A stretch of DNA of 37,042 bases from Actinomadura sp. CNU-125. Its GTDB lineage: Bacteria > Actinomycetota > Actinomycetes > Streptosporangiales > Streptosporangiaceae. The notes under the pieces were generated by a model. The model was not told the DNA's origin. It worked only from the letters and a program-made list of their open reading frames with translations, and did no database searches. Both the position numbers and the translations under genes were made by a program. Below are positions 26,697 to 36,922 of the stretch, piece by piece (positions within the stretch are counted from its first letter, which is position 1; every line of letters begins with the position of its first letter). The stretch spans positions 1 through 37,042 of the forward strand of contig NZ_MKJY01000575.1 in the NCBI RefSeq assembly GCF_001942465.1, given 5' to 3'.

Positions 26697-28611
26697 ATGA
26701 GCATTGATTCGCCGACGCTGGGCGGACGGCTGCAGGGCTGGCCGCCGTTCATCCGGGAGCTGGACGCGACGCTGTCGGTGCACTCGCAGTACGTGCTGTC
26801 GGGCAACCTGCACGACAGTTTCCTCGCGCCGCCCGCGCAGGTCGGGAGCCCGGCGCGGCTGCTGCCGCTGCGGGAGCTGCTGTGGGAGACGCTGCGGGCC
26901 AGCGGCGCCTCGTTCATGATCGTGTACGACCCGGTGGACGGGCTGCAGATCTGGCCGGACGACGGCGACGAACTGTCGGACGAGGCGCGGCGCGAGGCCG
27001 AGCGGCTGATGGGTCGGCTGAAGCCGGACGACAAGCCGTCCCTGGAGGCGCTGACCCGGCACATGGCCGCGGTGGTGCGGCCGCAGGAGAACGTGCGGGG
27101 CGCGTTCGTGATCGACTCGGCGTCCCGGATCGCGCGGACGCGACCGACCTGGAGCCCGCCGAGCGCGACTTCTTCCGGTTCTGCGCGAAGCTGTCGCGGA
27201 CGGCCCGTCCGGTGCGGGTGGTCGGGGCGCGCCCGAAGCCGCTCTACAACCCGGTGGTGTGGCTGGTGGAGCGGCCGGGCGACCTGCCGCCGTGGATGAC
27301 GACCGACAACGAGACGATCCGGGAGATCACGATCCCGCGGCCGCATCTGGGCGACCGGCAGGAGACGGCCCGACTGCTGGCGCGGGCGTCGGGGTGAGCG
27401 ACGTCGGCGCGGACGAGACGGCCGGGGCGGCGTGCGACGCGTTCGCCGAGCAGGCGGACGGGCTCACCCTGCAGTCGATGATCGAGGTGACGCGGCTGGC
27501 GAAGGAACGCAACGTCAACCTCGCGGATCTGCCGGACGCCGTCCGCACCTACAAGCTCGGGGTGCTCGACAACCCGTGGAGCCGCGGGCACCTGCGGCGC
27601 CGGGTGCTGGAGGGCGAGAAGCGGGTGCCCGAGCGGGTGATCGGGCAGCCGCAGGCGGTGACGAAGACGCTCGACATCCTCAAGCGGGCGGTGCTGGGCC
27701 TGTCGGGCGCGCAGGCGACGCGGTCCGGGAGCCGTCCGCGGGGCGTGCTGTTCTTCGCGGGCCCGACCGGCACCGGCAAGACGGAGCTGGCGAAGGCGGT
27801 CACCGAGCTGATCTTCGGGGACGAGTCGGCGTACCTGCGGTTCGACATGAGCGAGTTCTCCGGGGAGGGCTCCGGAGACCGGCTGATCGGCGCGCCGCCG
27901 GGCTACGTCGGGCACGAAGCCGGGGGCGAGCTGACGAACGCGGTGCGCGAGGACCCGTTCCGCGTGATGCTGTTCGACGAGATCGAGAAGGCCCATCCGC
28001 GGATCCTGGACAAGTTCCTGCAGATCCTGGAGGACGGGCGGCTCACCGACGGGCGCGGCAACACCGTCCACTTCTCCGAGTCGATCCTGATCTTCACCTC
28101 GAACCTCGGGATGTACGTGCCGGGGCGCGACCTGACGACTCCGGGCGGGCAGACGTACGCGTCGCCCAACCGTGTGCAGAACATCACTCCGGGAATGTCG
28201 TACGACGAGGTCGCGCAGCGCATCAAGGGCGCGGTCGCCGAGCACTTCACCGAGGTGCTGAACCGGCCGGAGCTGCTCAACCGGTTCGGCGACAACATCG
28301 TGGTGTTCGACTTCATCTCCGCCGACGCCGCGCAGCGGATCTTCGACCTGCAGTTCGCGAACATCTGCAAGCGCGTGTCGGAGGAGCACCGGCTCGTCCT
28401 GACGATGGAGGACGACGCGCTGGAGACGCTGCGGGGCTGGTGCACCGCGGAACTCGACAGCGGCGGGCGCGGCATCGGGATGGCGCTGGAGTCCTACTTC
28501 GTCAACCCGCTGGCGCGCGCGCTGTTCGACCGGGAACTCGTCCCGGACGAGCCCATGACCGTGTCCGGGATACGCCGCGAGGGCAGTATCGTGCATCTGG
28601 ACCTCCTGTGA
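26697..28611 (+). CDS. AAA+ ATPase with degenerate first half and ClpB-D2-like second half, frame broken near 27136 and 27391
   Basis: About 638 residues once two missing bases are restored. The first half (1-230) lacks a Walker A motif but keeps a P-loop-like pattern: YVLSGNLHDSF, Walker-B-like RGAFVIDSASRIA, FFRFCAKLSRTARPVRVVG and EITIPRPHLGDRQETARLL. The second half is a complete ClpA/B D2-like AAA+ module: GPTGTGKT (356-363), FDMSEFSG, pore loop YVGH, VMLFDEIEKAHP, sensor IFTSNLG and arginine-finger region PELLNRFGDNIVVF. Breaks: GCGCGGACG (restore a G to read IARDATDLEP) and TCGGGGTGAGC (restore a G to read ASGVSDVGADET, which removes the apparent stop). No ClpP-binding loop (IGF/L) is evident. 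The stop overlaps the radical-SAM GTG. Confidence 0.85.
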
Positions 28612-29339
28612 CGGGCGGCGGCACCCCGCGTTCGCTGCTGCTCGCCAAGGCGCACCATCCGGTGACCGCACTCGGCCCCGGTACCCGCGCCGGCATCTGG
28701 ACGCAGGGCTGCACGCTGCACTGCCCCGGATGCCTGTCCCGGGACACCTGGGACGCCGATCCGGGCAAGGCCGTCCCCGTCGAGACGATCCTCGGCTGGC
28801 TGGCCTCGCTGCCCGGACCGGTGGACGGGCTGACGATCTCGGGCGGTGAGCCGTTCCAGCAGCCGGCCGCGCTGGCCGCGCTGCTGCGCGGGGTCCGTGC
28901 ATGGCGGGACGCCCCCACGCGTGAGACGATTAGGTTCGACATATTGGTCTACAGCGGATATGCCTACTCTCGGCTCGCGCGGTCCCGCGAGTTTCGGGAG
29001 ATCCTGGACATGTGCGACGCCGTGATCACGGGGCCGTATGTCGACCGGCTCAACCCGAGGGGGCGACACCCCGAGGGCGGCTCCCTACTCTGGAGGGGGT
29101 CGGCCAACCAGCGCGTCGTGCCGCTGTCGCCATTGGGGCGGGAACGGTACGGGGCACTGGCCGACATCGGGAAGACTGAGGAAGGCGCTGGGCCCAGAGT
29201 GCAGGTGTCCGTGGACGAAGGGCCGGAGGGAAGGCGGGTGTACTACATCGGGATCCCGCGAAGGGACGACATGGAGCACCTCACGTCGAGGCTCGAACGC
29301 GCCGGCGTACGCTCGGGGGAAGTGTCATGGCGAGCTTGA
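28608..29339 (+). CDS. Small radical-SAM protein, NrdG/activase-like
   Basis: 243 residues beginning with GTG in a GTGA overlap with the ATPase stop. The radical-SAM cluster motif is CTLHCPGC (C35, C39, C42), preceded by AGIWTQG, with SAM-binding SGGEPF (78-83) and further motifs LVYSGYAY and ITGPYVDRLNPRG. Size and sequence resemble the 4Fe-4S single-cluster activase group (NrdG, PflA-like). No glycyl-radical enzyme is encoded nearby, and no SPASM or B12 domain is present. Substrate unknown: a protein handled by the AAA+ ATPase or the repeat protein encoded next is a hypothesis. The last 13 bases overlap the next gene. Confidence 0.9.
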   Translation: MTGGGTPRSLLLAKAHHPVTALGPGTRAGIWTQGCTLHCPGCLSRDTWDADPGKAVPVETILGWLASLPGPVDGLTISGGEPFQQPAALAALLRGVRAWRDAPTRETIRFDILVYSGYAYSRLARSREFREILDMCDAVITGPYVDRLNPRGRHPEGGSLLWRGSANQRVVPLSPLGRERYGALADIGKTEEGAGPRVQVSVDEGPEGRRVYYIGIPRRDDMEHLTSRLERAGVRSGEVSWRA

Positions 29340-30680
29340 ACTGTCCAGTCTGCGGTGAGCAGTCCCAGCCTGGGGACCTGGTCTGCATGAGCTGCGGCGC
29401 GAACCTGGCGCGGGCCGGGGCCGGTCGGCCGGGGCCCGGCGGGTACGACGACCAGTCCCAGATGCCGGGGTCGCAGTACGGCGCACCCCAGCACGGTGCT
29501 CCGCAGCACGGCGGCCCGCAGCACGGTGCCCCGCAACACGGTGCGCCCCAGCACGGCGCTCCCCAGCACGGGGGGCCGCCGCACGGTGCCCCGCAGTACC
29601 AGCAGCAGGACCAGTACCAGTACCAGCAGGCACCCCAGCAGCAGGCGCCCCAGCAGCACCAGCGCCGCAGCAGGACCAGTGGGGTGCACCGCAGCAGCAG
29701 GCTCCGCAGGCCAGTGGGGCGCGCCGCAGCAGCAGGACCAGTGGGGGCCGCCGCAGCAGCAGGCCCCACAGCAGGACCAGTGGGGCGCACCACAGCAGCA
29801 GTCCGGCCCGCCCGGCCAGGACCAGTTCGGTCAGCCGGGTCCGCAGGGCGGCGGAATGGGCGGGATGCAGGCGCCGCAGCAGCACCAGGCGCCGCAGAAC
29901 GACCAGTGGGGCGCACCGCAGCAGGACCAGTGGGGTGCACCGCAGCAGCAGGCTCCGCAGGACCAGTTCGGTCCTCCGCAGGACCAGTTCGGCCCGCCCG
30001 GCGGCGGCCAGGACCAGTTCGGTCCGCCCGGCGGCCAAGACCAGTTCGGCCCGCCCGGCCAGGATCAGTTCGGTCCTCCCCAGGACCAGTTCGGCCCGCC
30101 GCAGCAGGACCAGTGGGGCGCGCCGCAGCCGCACGCTCCGCAGCAGGACCAGTTCGGTCCCCCGCCGCAGCCCGACCAGCGGCCGCCGATGCCGCCGCCG
30201 CACGGCCGCGAGCAGACGCTCCTGCCGCCGGAGCAGCAGCGCGGCGGCCCGCACGGCGGCCCGCCGCGCAGCGACAACACGGCGATGATGTGCCCGTACT
30301 GCGAGGCGGTCCTGTCCAGCCCGGGCGCCGCGCAGTGCGACCAGTGCCTGCGGCCGCTGCCGCAGCAGGGCACGCCCGTCCTGCGGATGCAGTTCCCGAC
30401 GGGCGAGCTGAAGGTGTCGGTGGGCCAGCACCTGGTGCTGGGCCGCGACGCCGGGCAGTCGCCGGTCGCGTCCACGTTCACGCAGTACGACAACGTGTCG
30501 CGGCGGCACTCGACGGTGTGGCTCGACCCGTCCGGGACGGCGTGGGTGCGCGACGAGGGCTCCACGAACGGGACGTTCGTCAACGGTGAGCGGCTCCCGC
30601 GCGGCGTCGAGGCGCCGCTGAAGAACGGCGACCAGCTCCGCCTGGCCGCCGACGTCACGGGCAACGTCCAGCTCAACTGA
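29327..30680 (+). CDS. Zinc-ribbon, Gln/Pro-repeat, FHA-domain protein, frame broken near 29662 and 29710
   Basis: About 451 residues after restoring two bases. The N-terminal zinc ribbon has CPVCG and CMSCG (residues 6-23). A 300-residue disordered region follows, first as PQHG(A/G) repeats (51-90), then as DQ(F/W)G(P/A)P repeats. A second zinc ribbon (CPYCEAVLSS, CDQCLRPL) and a C-terminal FHA domain end the protein, with phosphothreonine-binding LGRDAG, NVSRRHS and DEGSTNGTFVNG. It probably reads the kinase product. Breaks: CACCAGCGCC (a G missing, compare the intact copy near 29880) and CAGGCCAG (an A missing in CAGGACCAG). It overlaps the radical-SAM gene and is followed by a terminator. 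Confidence 0.85.
29477..29596 (+). repeat. 15-bp-period coding repeats (PQHG(A/G))
   Basis: About eight near-identical 15-bp units of the form CAGCACGGTGCCCCG encode QHGAP/QHGGP. They are in frame and coding, not a CRISPR: the units are contiguous, with no unique spacers. Confidence 0.8.
29657..30180 (+). repeat. Coding repeats DQ(F/W)G(P/A)P
   Basis: At least a dozen units with the core CAGGACCAG followed by TGGGG or TTCGG, separated by short Gln/Pro/Gly linkers. The two frame breaks in this gene lie at the start of this region. An aromatic residue recurs every 8-20 residues in an otherwise polar chain. Confidence 0.8.
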
Positions 30681-30711
30681 CGCGGACGACCGCGCACGAC
30701 GGACGCGCACG

Positions 30712-30755
30712 ACGGAAACGGCCCCCGGTTCGGACGAACCGGGGGCCGTTTCCGT
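30712..30755. terminator. Strong bidirectional terminator between the FHA gene and typA
   Basis: A perfect 21-bp inverted repeat with a 2-base centre: ACGGAAACGGCCCCCGG at the left end and the complement ending GGCCGTTTCCGT. AAAC and GTTT flank the GC core on both sides, so it can serve both convergent transcripts. It lies 32 bases after the FHA stop and 53 bases from the typA stop. Confidence 0.88.
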
Positions 30756-30807
30756 TCGGCGTGCGGACCGGGGCGGCGGGACGTGGCCCCGGAACCGCCG
30801 CCCGGGG

Positions 30808-32661
<1,854 letters not shown>

Positions 32662-32819
32662 GCGGTTTCGCCTTGCGTGAGAGTTCGGGAGTCGCCGCAG
32701 ATGTGCAGCCCTCTCATTCTACTTGCCGCTGTCCGGTTCCTGCCGTACTCGCCGCCATCCGAGGCCCCCGGAACCGGCCCCGTCTCGCCGGTCCGTAACA
32801 TGAGTCACTTAAACCCCGG

Positions 32820-32849
32820 TTGGCGAATTTTGCTCAATGTTTGTAATCT
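32820..32849 (+). promoter_or_regulatory. Likely sigma70-type promoter of the NlpC/P60 gene
   Basis: TTGGCG (32820-32825), 18 bases, TAATCT (32844-32849), in an unusually AT-rich stretch. The expected start near 32856 gives a leader of about 45 bases containing an 11-bp direct repeat (CCGGCCGTCGA at 32859 and 32873). Confidence 0.5.
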
Positions 32850-32900
32850 CCCGGTGATCCGGCCGTCGAGAACCGGCCGTCGACGAGAGGAGACCCCGGC

Positions 32901-33917
32901 TTGACACCGGACCATCTCCGGCGCAGGCGCTCCCCCCGGCGGGGACTCGCGCCCGCCGCCGCGGCGACGCTGTTGCTGATCACGCTCGGCTCCGCGCCGG
33001 CCGCGCACGCCGATCCCTCCCCGCAGCCGTCCGGCTCCCCCGGCCCCCTTCCGACGACGGTCGACGGGCTGAAGAAGGAACTGGACAAGCTGCAGGAAGA
33101 GGCGGAAATCCTCACCGAGCAGTACAACAAGACCCGCGTCGAGCTGAAGGCCGCGAAGAAGGCCGAACAGGCCGCCGCCACGAAGGCCGCGGCGCTGCGC
33201 GCGCAGGCCGAACCGGCCCGGCAGCGGCTCGGCGAGATCGCCGCCGCCAACTACAAGGGCGGCCGCCCGGACGTCCTGTTCATGGTCGACGGGAGCGCGG
33301 AGGGGCTCGCCGCCTCGGCGTTCCTCGCGCAGCGCCAGGTCGACACCGTCGCGGCCCTGGAGAAGCAGGTCGGGCAGGCCGAGGCCGCCGAGAAGGCCGC
33401 GCACGACAAGACCGCCCAGGTCGAGAAGGCCGCCGAGACGTCCGAGGAGGCCAAGGGCAAGGCCAAGGACAAGGTCGACGAGGTGCTCAAGCGGCTCGAG
33501 AAGCTGACGACCACCAACGCCTACAGCCCCCGCACCGGCCTCAAAGCCTCGGTGAAGGGCACCGGCCTGCCCGCCGAGATGGCCCGCAAGGCGGCGAGCA
33601 AGCTCGGCTCCCCGTACGTGTGGGCGGCCGCCGGGCCGAGCAGCTTCGACTGCTCCGGACTGGTCGTCTGGGCGTACGCGCAGGTCGGCAAGTCGGGCCT
33701 GCCGCACTACACCGGGGCGCTGTACGGGCTGGGCAGCAAGGTTTCGCGCAACCAGCTCCGGTCCGGCGACCTCGTGTACTTCGGCAGCAATCTCCACCAC
33801 ATGGGGATCTACCTCAGCGACGGCAAGTACCTGCACGCGCCGCAGACCGGAGATGTGGTGAAAATCTCCCGGCTGTCGGAGCGCTCGGACTACGCGGGCG
33901 CCAACCGGATCGGCTGA
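32901..33917 (+). CDS. Secreted NlpC/P60 peptidoglycan endopeptidase with coiled-coil domain (RipA-like)
   Basis: 338 residues from TTG at 32901, supported by GAGAGGAGA upstream; no ATG or GTG is suitably placed. Signal peptide with twin-basic start and cleavage near AAHA-DPSP. Residues 55-200 form a long Lys/Glu/Ala coiled coil, as in RipA and Streptomyces homologs, where it holds the enzyme inactive or binds partners. The NlpC/P60 domain (about 225-338) has catalytic C251 (FDCSGLVVW), H300 (LHHMGIYL) and H312 (YLHAP). It cleaves stem peptides between D-Glu and meso-DAP. It is divergent from typA and followed by a hairpin. Confidence 0.94.
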   Translation: MTPDHLRRRRSPRRGLAPAAAATLLLITLGSAPAAHADPSPQPSGSPGPLPTTVDGLKKELDKLQEEAEILTEQYNKTRVELKAAKKAEQAAATKAAALRAQAEPARQRLGEIAAANYKGGRPDVLFMVDGSAEGLAASAFLAQRQVDTVAALEKQVGQAEAAEKAAHDKTAQVEKAAETSEEAKGKAKDKVDEVLKRLEKLTTTNAYSPRTGLKASVKGTGLPAEMARKAASKLGSPYVWAAAGPSSFDCSGLVVWAYAQVGKSGLPHYTGALYGLGSKVSRNQLRSGDLVYFGSNLHHMGIYLSDGKYLHAPQTGDVVKISRLSERSDYAGANRIG

Positions 33918-33930
33918 GCCGCCGCCCGGA

Positions 33931-33958
33931 CGGCCCCGCGCCGCACGGCGCGGGGCCG
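33931..33958. terminator. Hairpin terminator between the NlpC/P60 and NUDIX genes
   Basis: CGGCCCCGCGCC-GCAC-GGCGCGGGGCCG is a perfect 12-bp stem with a 4-base loop, positioned between convergent genes. No U tract. Confidence 0.7.
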
Positions 33959-33966
33959 GGTCGCGA

Positions 33967-34341
<375 letters not shown>

Positions 34342-34375
34342 GATCAGGTCGATCGGAACCAGCTCCTTCCTCGTC

Positions 34376-35206
34376 TCACTCCGGGACGGCGGCCCCGGCC
34401 CGGTCGCTCCCGCCCGCGCGCCCCTCGGCGGCGCCGTCCGCGCGGTCGTCCGCGACCAGTCGCGTCGCCTCCCGGACGATCTCCTCCAGGTGGTCGCCGT
34501 GGGCGCCGCGCCAGTACACCTGCCGGCACCGCCCGCACCGTCCGTAGATGTCGTAGCTGCGCCGCGTGCCCGCCTCCAGCTCCCGCTCGATCTCGGTCTT
34601 GTCGACCGGGACCAGCTCGCCGTTGCAGGCGGTGCAGCGCGTCCACGGCCGCAGCACGGGCGCGAACCGTCCGAGCATGTCACGGAGCTGGCCGTCCGGC
34701 TTCGGCCCCCGCACGTACGCGCCGAACCACAGCGCGCGGCGGCGCAGCAGCCCCCGGTCCTGGGTCAGCAGGACCCGGCGCTCCTCGTTGGCCTGCACGA
34801 CGAGCGCGGGATCGTCCATGTCGTTGTGGTAGGCGGTGTCGAGGCCCAGCAGCCGCATCCGGCGCGCCAGCGTGCCCAGGTGCACGTCGAGCAGGAAGCG
34901 CGGGGCGACCTGCCCCGGCTCCAGCGGCACCGGCTGCGGGCGCGGGACGGCCCGTACCCGCACCTCGTCGCCGTCCCGCGTGCGCGTCGCGGCGTCGACC
35001 GGCTCCCCCGCGATCGTCATCGGGCCCGCCTCGGGCAGCGGAACGCCCAGCGACTCCACGAGGTGCCCCAGCGTCGACGTCCCGTCGTAGGGTACGCGCC
35101 GGACCGGCTCCCGCCGGGCGGCGGGCAGGAACATCAGCAGTTCGTCGGCGACTCGGATCGTTATCTCGGCGTCCACGCGGGCCAGCATGCCACGCGGCAC
35201 CCCCAT
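34376..35206 (-). CDS. Mut7-C RNase domain protein with N-terminal ubiquitin-like domain
   Basis: 276 residues from ATG 35206 (ATG 35188 is a possible alternative). The N-terminal 95 residues resemble the ubiquitin-like/MoaD-type Mut7-C_ub domain (ITIRVADELLMFLP, GEPVDAATRTRDGDEVRV). The Mut7-C RNase/PIN-like domain follows (RFLLDVHLGTLARRMRLLGL, conserved D at LDVHLG, LTQDRGLLRR) and a zinc ribbon (CTACN and CGRCRQVYW). Such proteins are predicted RNA-processing nucleases; the biochemical role is poorly known. The C-terminal 30 residues are low-complexity. It precedes the NUDIX gene. Confidence 0.9.
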   Translation of the reverse strand: MGVPRGMLARVDAEITIRVADELLMFLPAARREPVRRVPYDGTSTLGHLVESLGVPLPEAGPMTIAGEPVDAATRTRDGDEVRVRAVPRPQPVPLEPGQVAPRFLLDVHLGTLARRMRLLGLDTAYHNDMDDPALVVQANEERRVLLTQDRGLLRRRALWFGAYVRGPKPDGQLRDMLGRFAPVLRPWTRCTACNGELVPVDKTEIERELEAGTRRSYDIYGRCGRCRQVYWRGAHGDHLEEIVREATRLVADDRADGAAEGRAGGSDRAGAAVPE

Positions 35207-35234
35207 TTCCGTCCGATTTATCCGCGGCCCGCCC

Positions 35235-36287
35235 TCACGAACGCTCCTCGGCCGCCGCGAGCTGCCGCTGCAGCTCGGGCTTGGCCAGCGGGCGCGTCGA
35301 CCCGATCCAGTCCGAGCGCTCGTAGGACTGGACGGCGATCGCCGGCACGCACGTCGAGCAGCGCGCGACGATCATCTTGCCGTCCGAGATGACCATCCCG
35401 ACATGCCCCGGATTGTTCGCCGACGTCCCGGGACCGGAGTCGAAGAACACCAGATCGCCCGGCTGCTCCTGCCCCTTCTCGATCTTCTTTCCGAACGGCC
35501 ACTGCTGGAACGTCGTGCGCGGGATCGCCAGGCCCACCGCCCGGTAGGCCGCCTGGATCAGGCTGGAGCAGTCCCACGCGTCCGGCCCGTTCGCGCCGAA
35601 CACGTACGGCTTGCCGCGCTGCGCCATCGCGAAGTCGATGATCTCCTTGACGATGCCGTCGACCCCGGCGGGCAGCTCGTTGTCGCCGCAGTTCACGCCG
35701 TTGCTCTGGACGACCTCGAACTCGCCGCCCGCGTACTTCCCGGCCCACTCCAGCACGAGGTCCACGTAGTCCCACGAGTGGTTGTAGGCGAAGATCGCGT
35801 CCCGCATCCGCTCCGGCGCCCCGCTGGCCTTCAGGTACGCGGCGGCCGACGGGATCGCGTCGACCGGGTCGTACCGGTCTTTGTGCCCGTCGTCGTCGCC
35901 GTCGACCCCGTACGACTTGAACGTTGCGGCGAGGAACTGCATCGGGCCGCCCGCCCCCGCGTAGTTCTCCCCCTCGGCGACGCCCGGCAGATCGGACCGT
36001 CCGTGGTCGGTCTCGACCTTCCCGACGCCCGCGAGGACGTTCCAGGGGATCCCGTACTCCTTGCCCGCCTTCTGGTACAGCTCAAGGAACGCGCCCGGGA
36101 TCGCCTCCGCGTCGCCCCCCGCCGCGGGCTGCGCCCCGGCCTCCGACACGTCCGTGCACCGGGACCCCGCCCCGCCGCCGAACATGAACTGGCTCGCCCC
36201 GAACAGCACCGGAACGAAGATCAGCGCGACGAACAGCAGGCCCGCGGCGCCGAGCGCCCCGGCGAACAGCAGCCGCCGCGCCGTCAT
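35235..36287 (-). CDS. Membrane-anchored lytic transglycosylase plus NlpC/P60 endopeptidase (VirB1-like)
   Basis: 350 residues starting in an ATGA overlap. An N-terminal membrane helix (about 6-30) is followed by an SLT-type transglycosylase domain (about 60-190; catalytic E92 in GKVETDHGRS, then YAGAGGPMQF and AYNHSWDYV) and a C-terminal NlpC/P60 domain (about 208-345; C240 in WDCSSLIQAAY, H295 in PGHVGMVIS). Two-domain hydrolases of this kind open peptidoglycan for conjugation machines in Gram-positives (Tn916 Orf14, TcpG-like). Extra cysteines (C44, C200, C310, C313) may form disulfides. It is coupled to the gene at 36284-36922. Confidence 0.92.
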   Translation of the reverse strand: MTARRLLFAGALGAAGLLFVALIFVPVLFGASQFMFGGGAGSRCTDVSEAGAQPAAGGDAEAIPGAFLELYQKAGKEYGIPWNVLAGVGKVETDHGRSDLPGVAEGENYAGAGGPMQFLAATFKSYGVDGDDDGHKDRYDPVDAIPSAAAYLKASGAPERMRDAIFAYNHSWDYVDLVLEWAGKYAGGEFEVVQSNGVNCGDNELPAGVDGIVKEIIDFAMAQRGKPYVFGANGPDAWDCSSLIQAAYRAVGLAIPRTTFQQWPFGKKIEKGQEQPGDLVFFDSGPGTSANNPGHVGMVISDGKMIVARCSTCVPAIAVQSYERSDWIGSTRPLAKPELQRQLAAAEERS

Positions 36288-36922
36288 CCGGTGTCACCCG
36301 CCTGCCCGGCGTCCGCCGGCTCGAACGCGTAGACCTTCAACGATCCGCCGTCCCGCACGACCGTCACCGCCCACCGCTTGTCCTCGCTGGTCTCCTTGCC
36401 CCCCGCGGTGACCTTCTGCGTGCCCGTCACCAGGAAGATGATCGAGTTGTCGCCGATGTCGCGGACCTGGTCCAGCGACGCCGTGCCCGTCGCGACCGTC
36501 CGCTCCTCCTCGCGCTTGGCGACCAGACCCGCCGAGGAGTGACCGCCCACCAGTTCGGTGCCAAGCTGGTCGGTGACCAGCCCGGACAGCCGCTCGGCGT
36601 ACTTCTGCGGCTCCTCGTCGTACCGGTACGTCGCGTACGCAGACACGAACTTCTGGGCGACTTCGGCGGCCGTCGCGAACTCGGCCCGGGAGAACGGCAG
36701 AAGCCGGTACAGGTCGAAGTCCTCCGGGTTCACCTCCGTCCGGATACCGGGCGGCGGCGACGCCGGACCGGTCGGGACGGTCGCCGCGGCGGTCGGCCGG
36801 TCGTCCGGCTCGTCGCGCACCCGATCGGGCCCGGCGACCGTCAGGTACACGCCGACCGCGGCGAGCACCACCGCCAGGACCCCGAAGACGATCTTGCGTT
36901 GACGGTCGTCGAGATTCATCAC
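36284..36922 (-). CDS. Single-pass membrane protein, VirB8/NTF2-like conjugation component candidate
   Basis: 212 residues from GTG 36922, the next codon being ATG; the start overlaps the stop of the gene upstream. One membrane helix (about 11-29: FGVLAVVLAAVGVYLTVA), a Pro/Thr/Asp-rich linker, then an extracytoplasmic alpha/beta domain (about 75-205: AAEVAQKFVSAYATYRYDEE, FLVTGTQKVTAGG, WAVTVVRDGGSLKVYAFEP). Size and layout fit VirB8/TcpC-type subunits with an NTF2-like fold, but this is inferred from architecture and from the neighbouring hydrolase. The four-base overlaps on both sides indicate an operon. Confidence 0.8.
   Translation of the reverse strand: MMNLDDRQRKIVFGVLAVVLAAVGVYLTVAGPDRVRDEPDDRPTAAATVPTGPASPPPGIRTEVNPEDFDLYRLLPFSRAEFATAAEVAQKFVSAYATYRYDEEPQKYAERLSGLVTDQLGTELVGGHSSAGLVAKREEERTVATGTASLDQVRDIGDNSIIFLVTGTQKVTAGGKETSEDKRWAVTVVRDGGSLKVYAFEPADAGQAGDTG

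Noticed and set aside
27391..27413. Two separate genes for the halves of the AAA+ protein, with the second starting at the GTG in the overlap
   Set aside because: A GTGA-type overlap is possible, but the first half already needs a frame repair at 27136, one added G gives seamless ASGVSDVG, and the following helical segment belongs with the degenerate AAA half. The split-gene option cannot be fully excluded.
29477..29596. Regularly spaced DNA repeats resembling a CRISPR array
   Set aside because: Units are 15 bp, contiguous and in frame, encoding QHG(A/G)P; there are no unique spacers and no cas genes.
32700..32900. c-di-AMP (ydaO) riboswitch before the NlpC/P60 gene, as known for some actinomycete wall hydrolase genes
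   Set aside because: The region after the likely promoter is only about 45 bases, and the conserved ydaO core is not recognisable.
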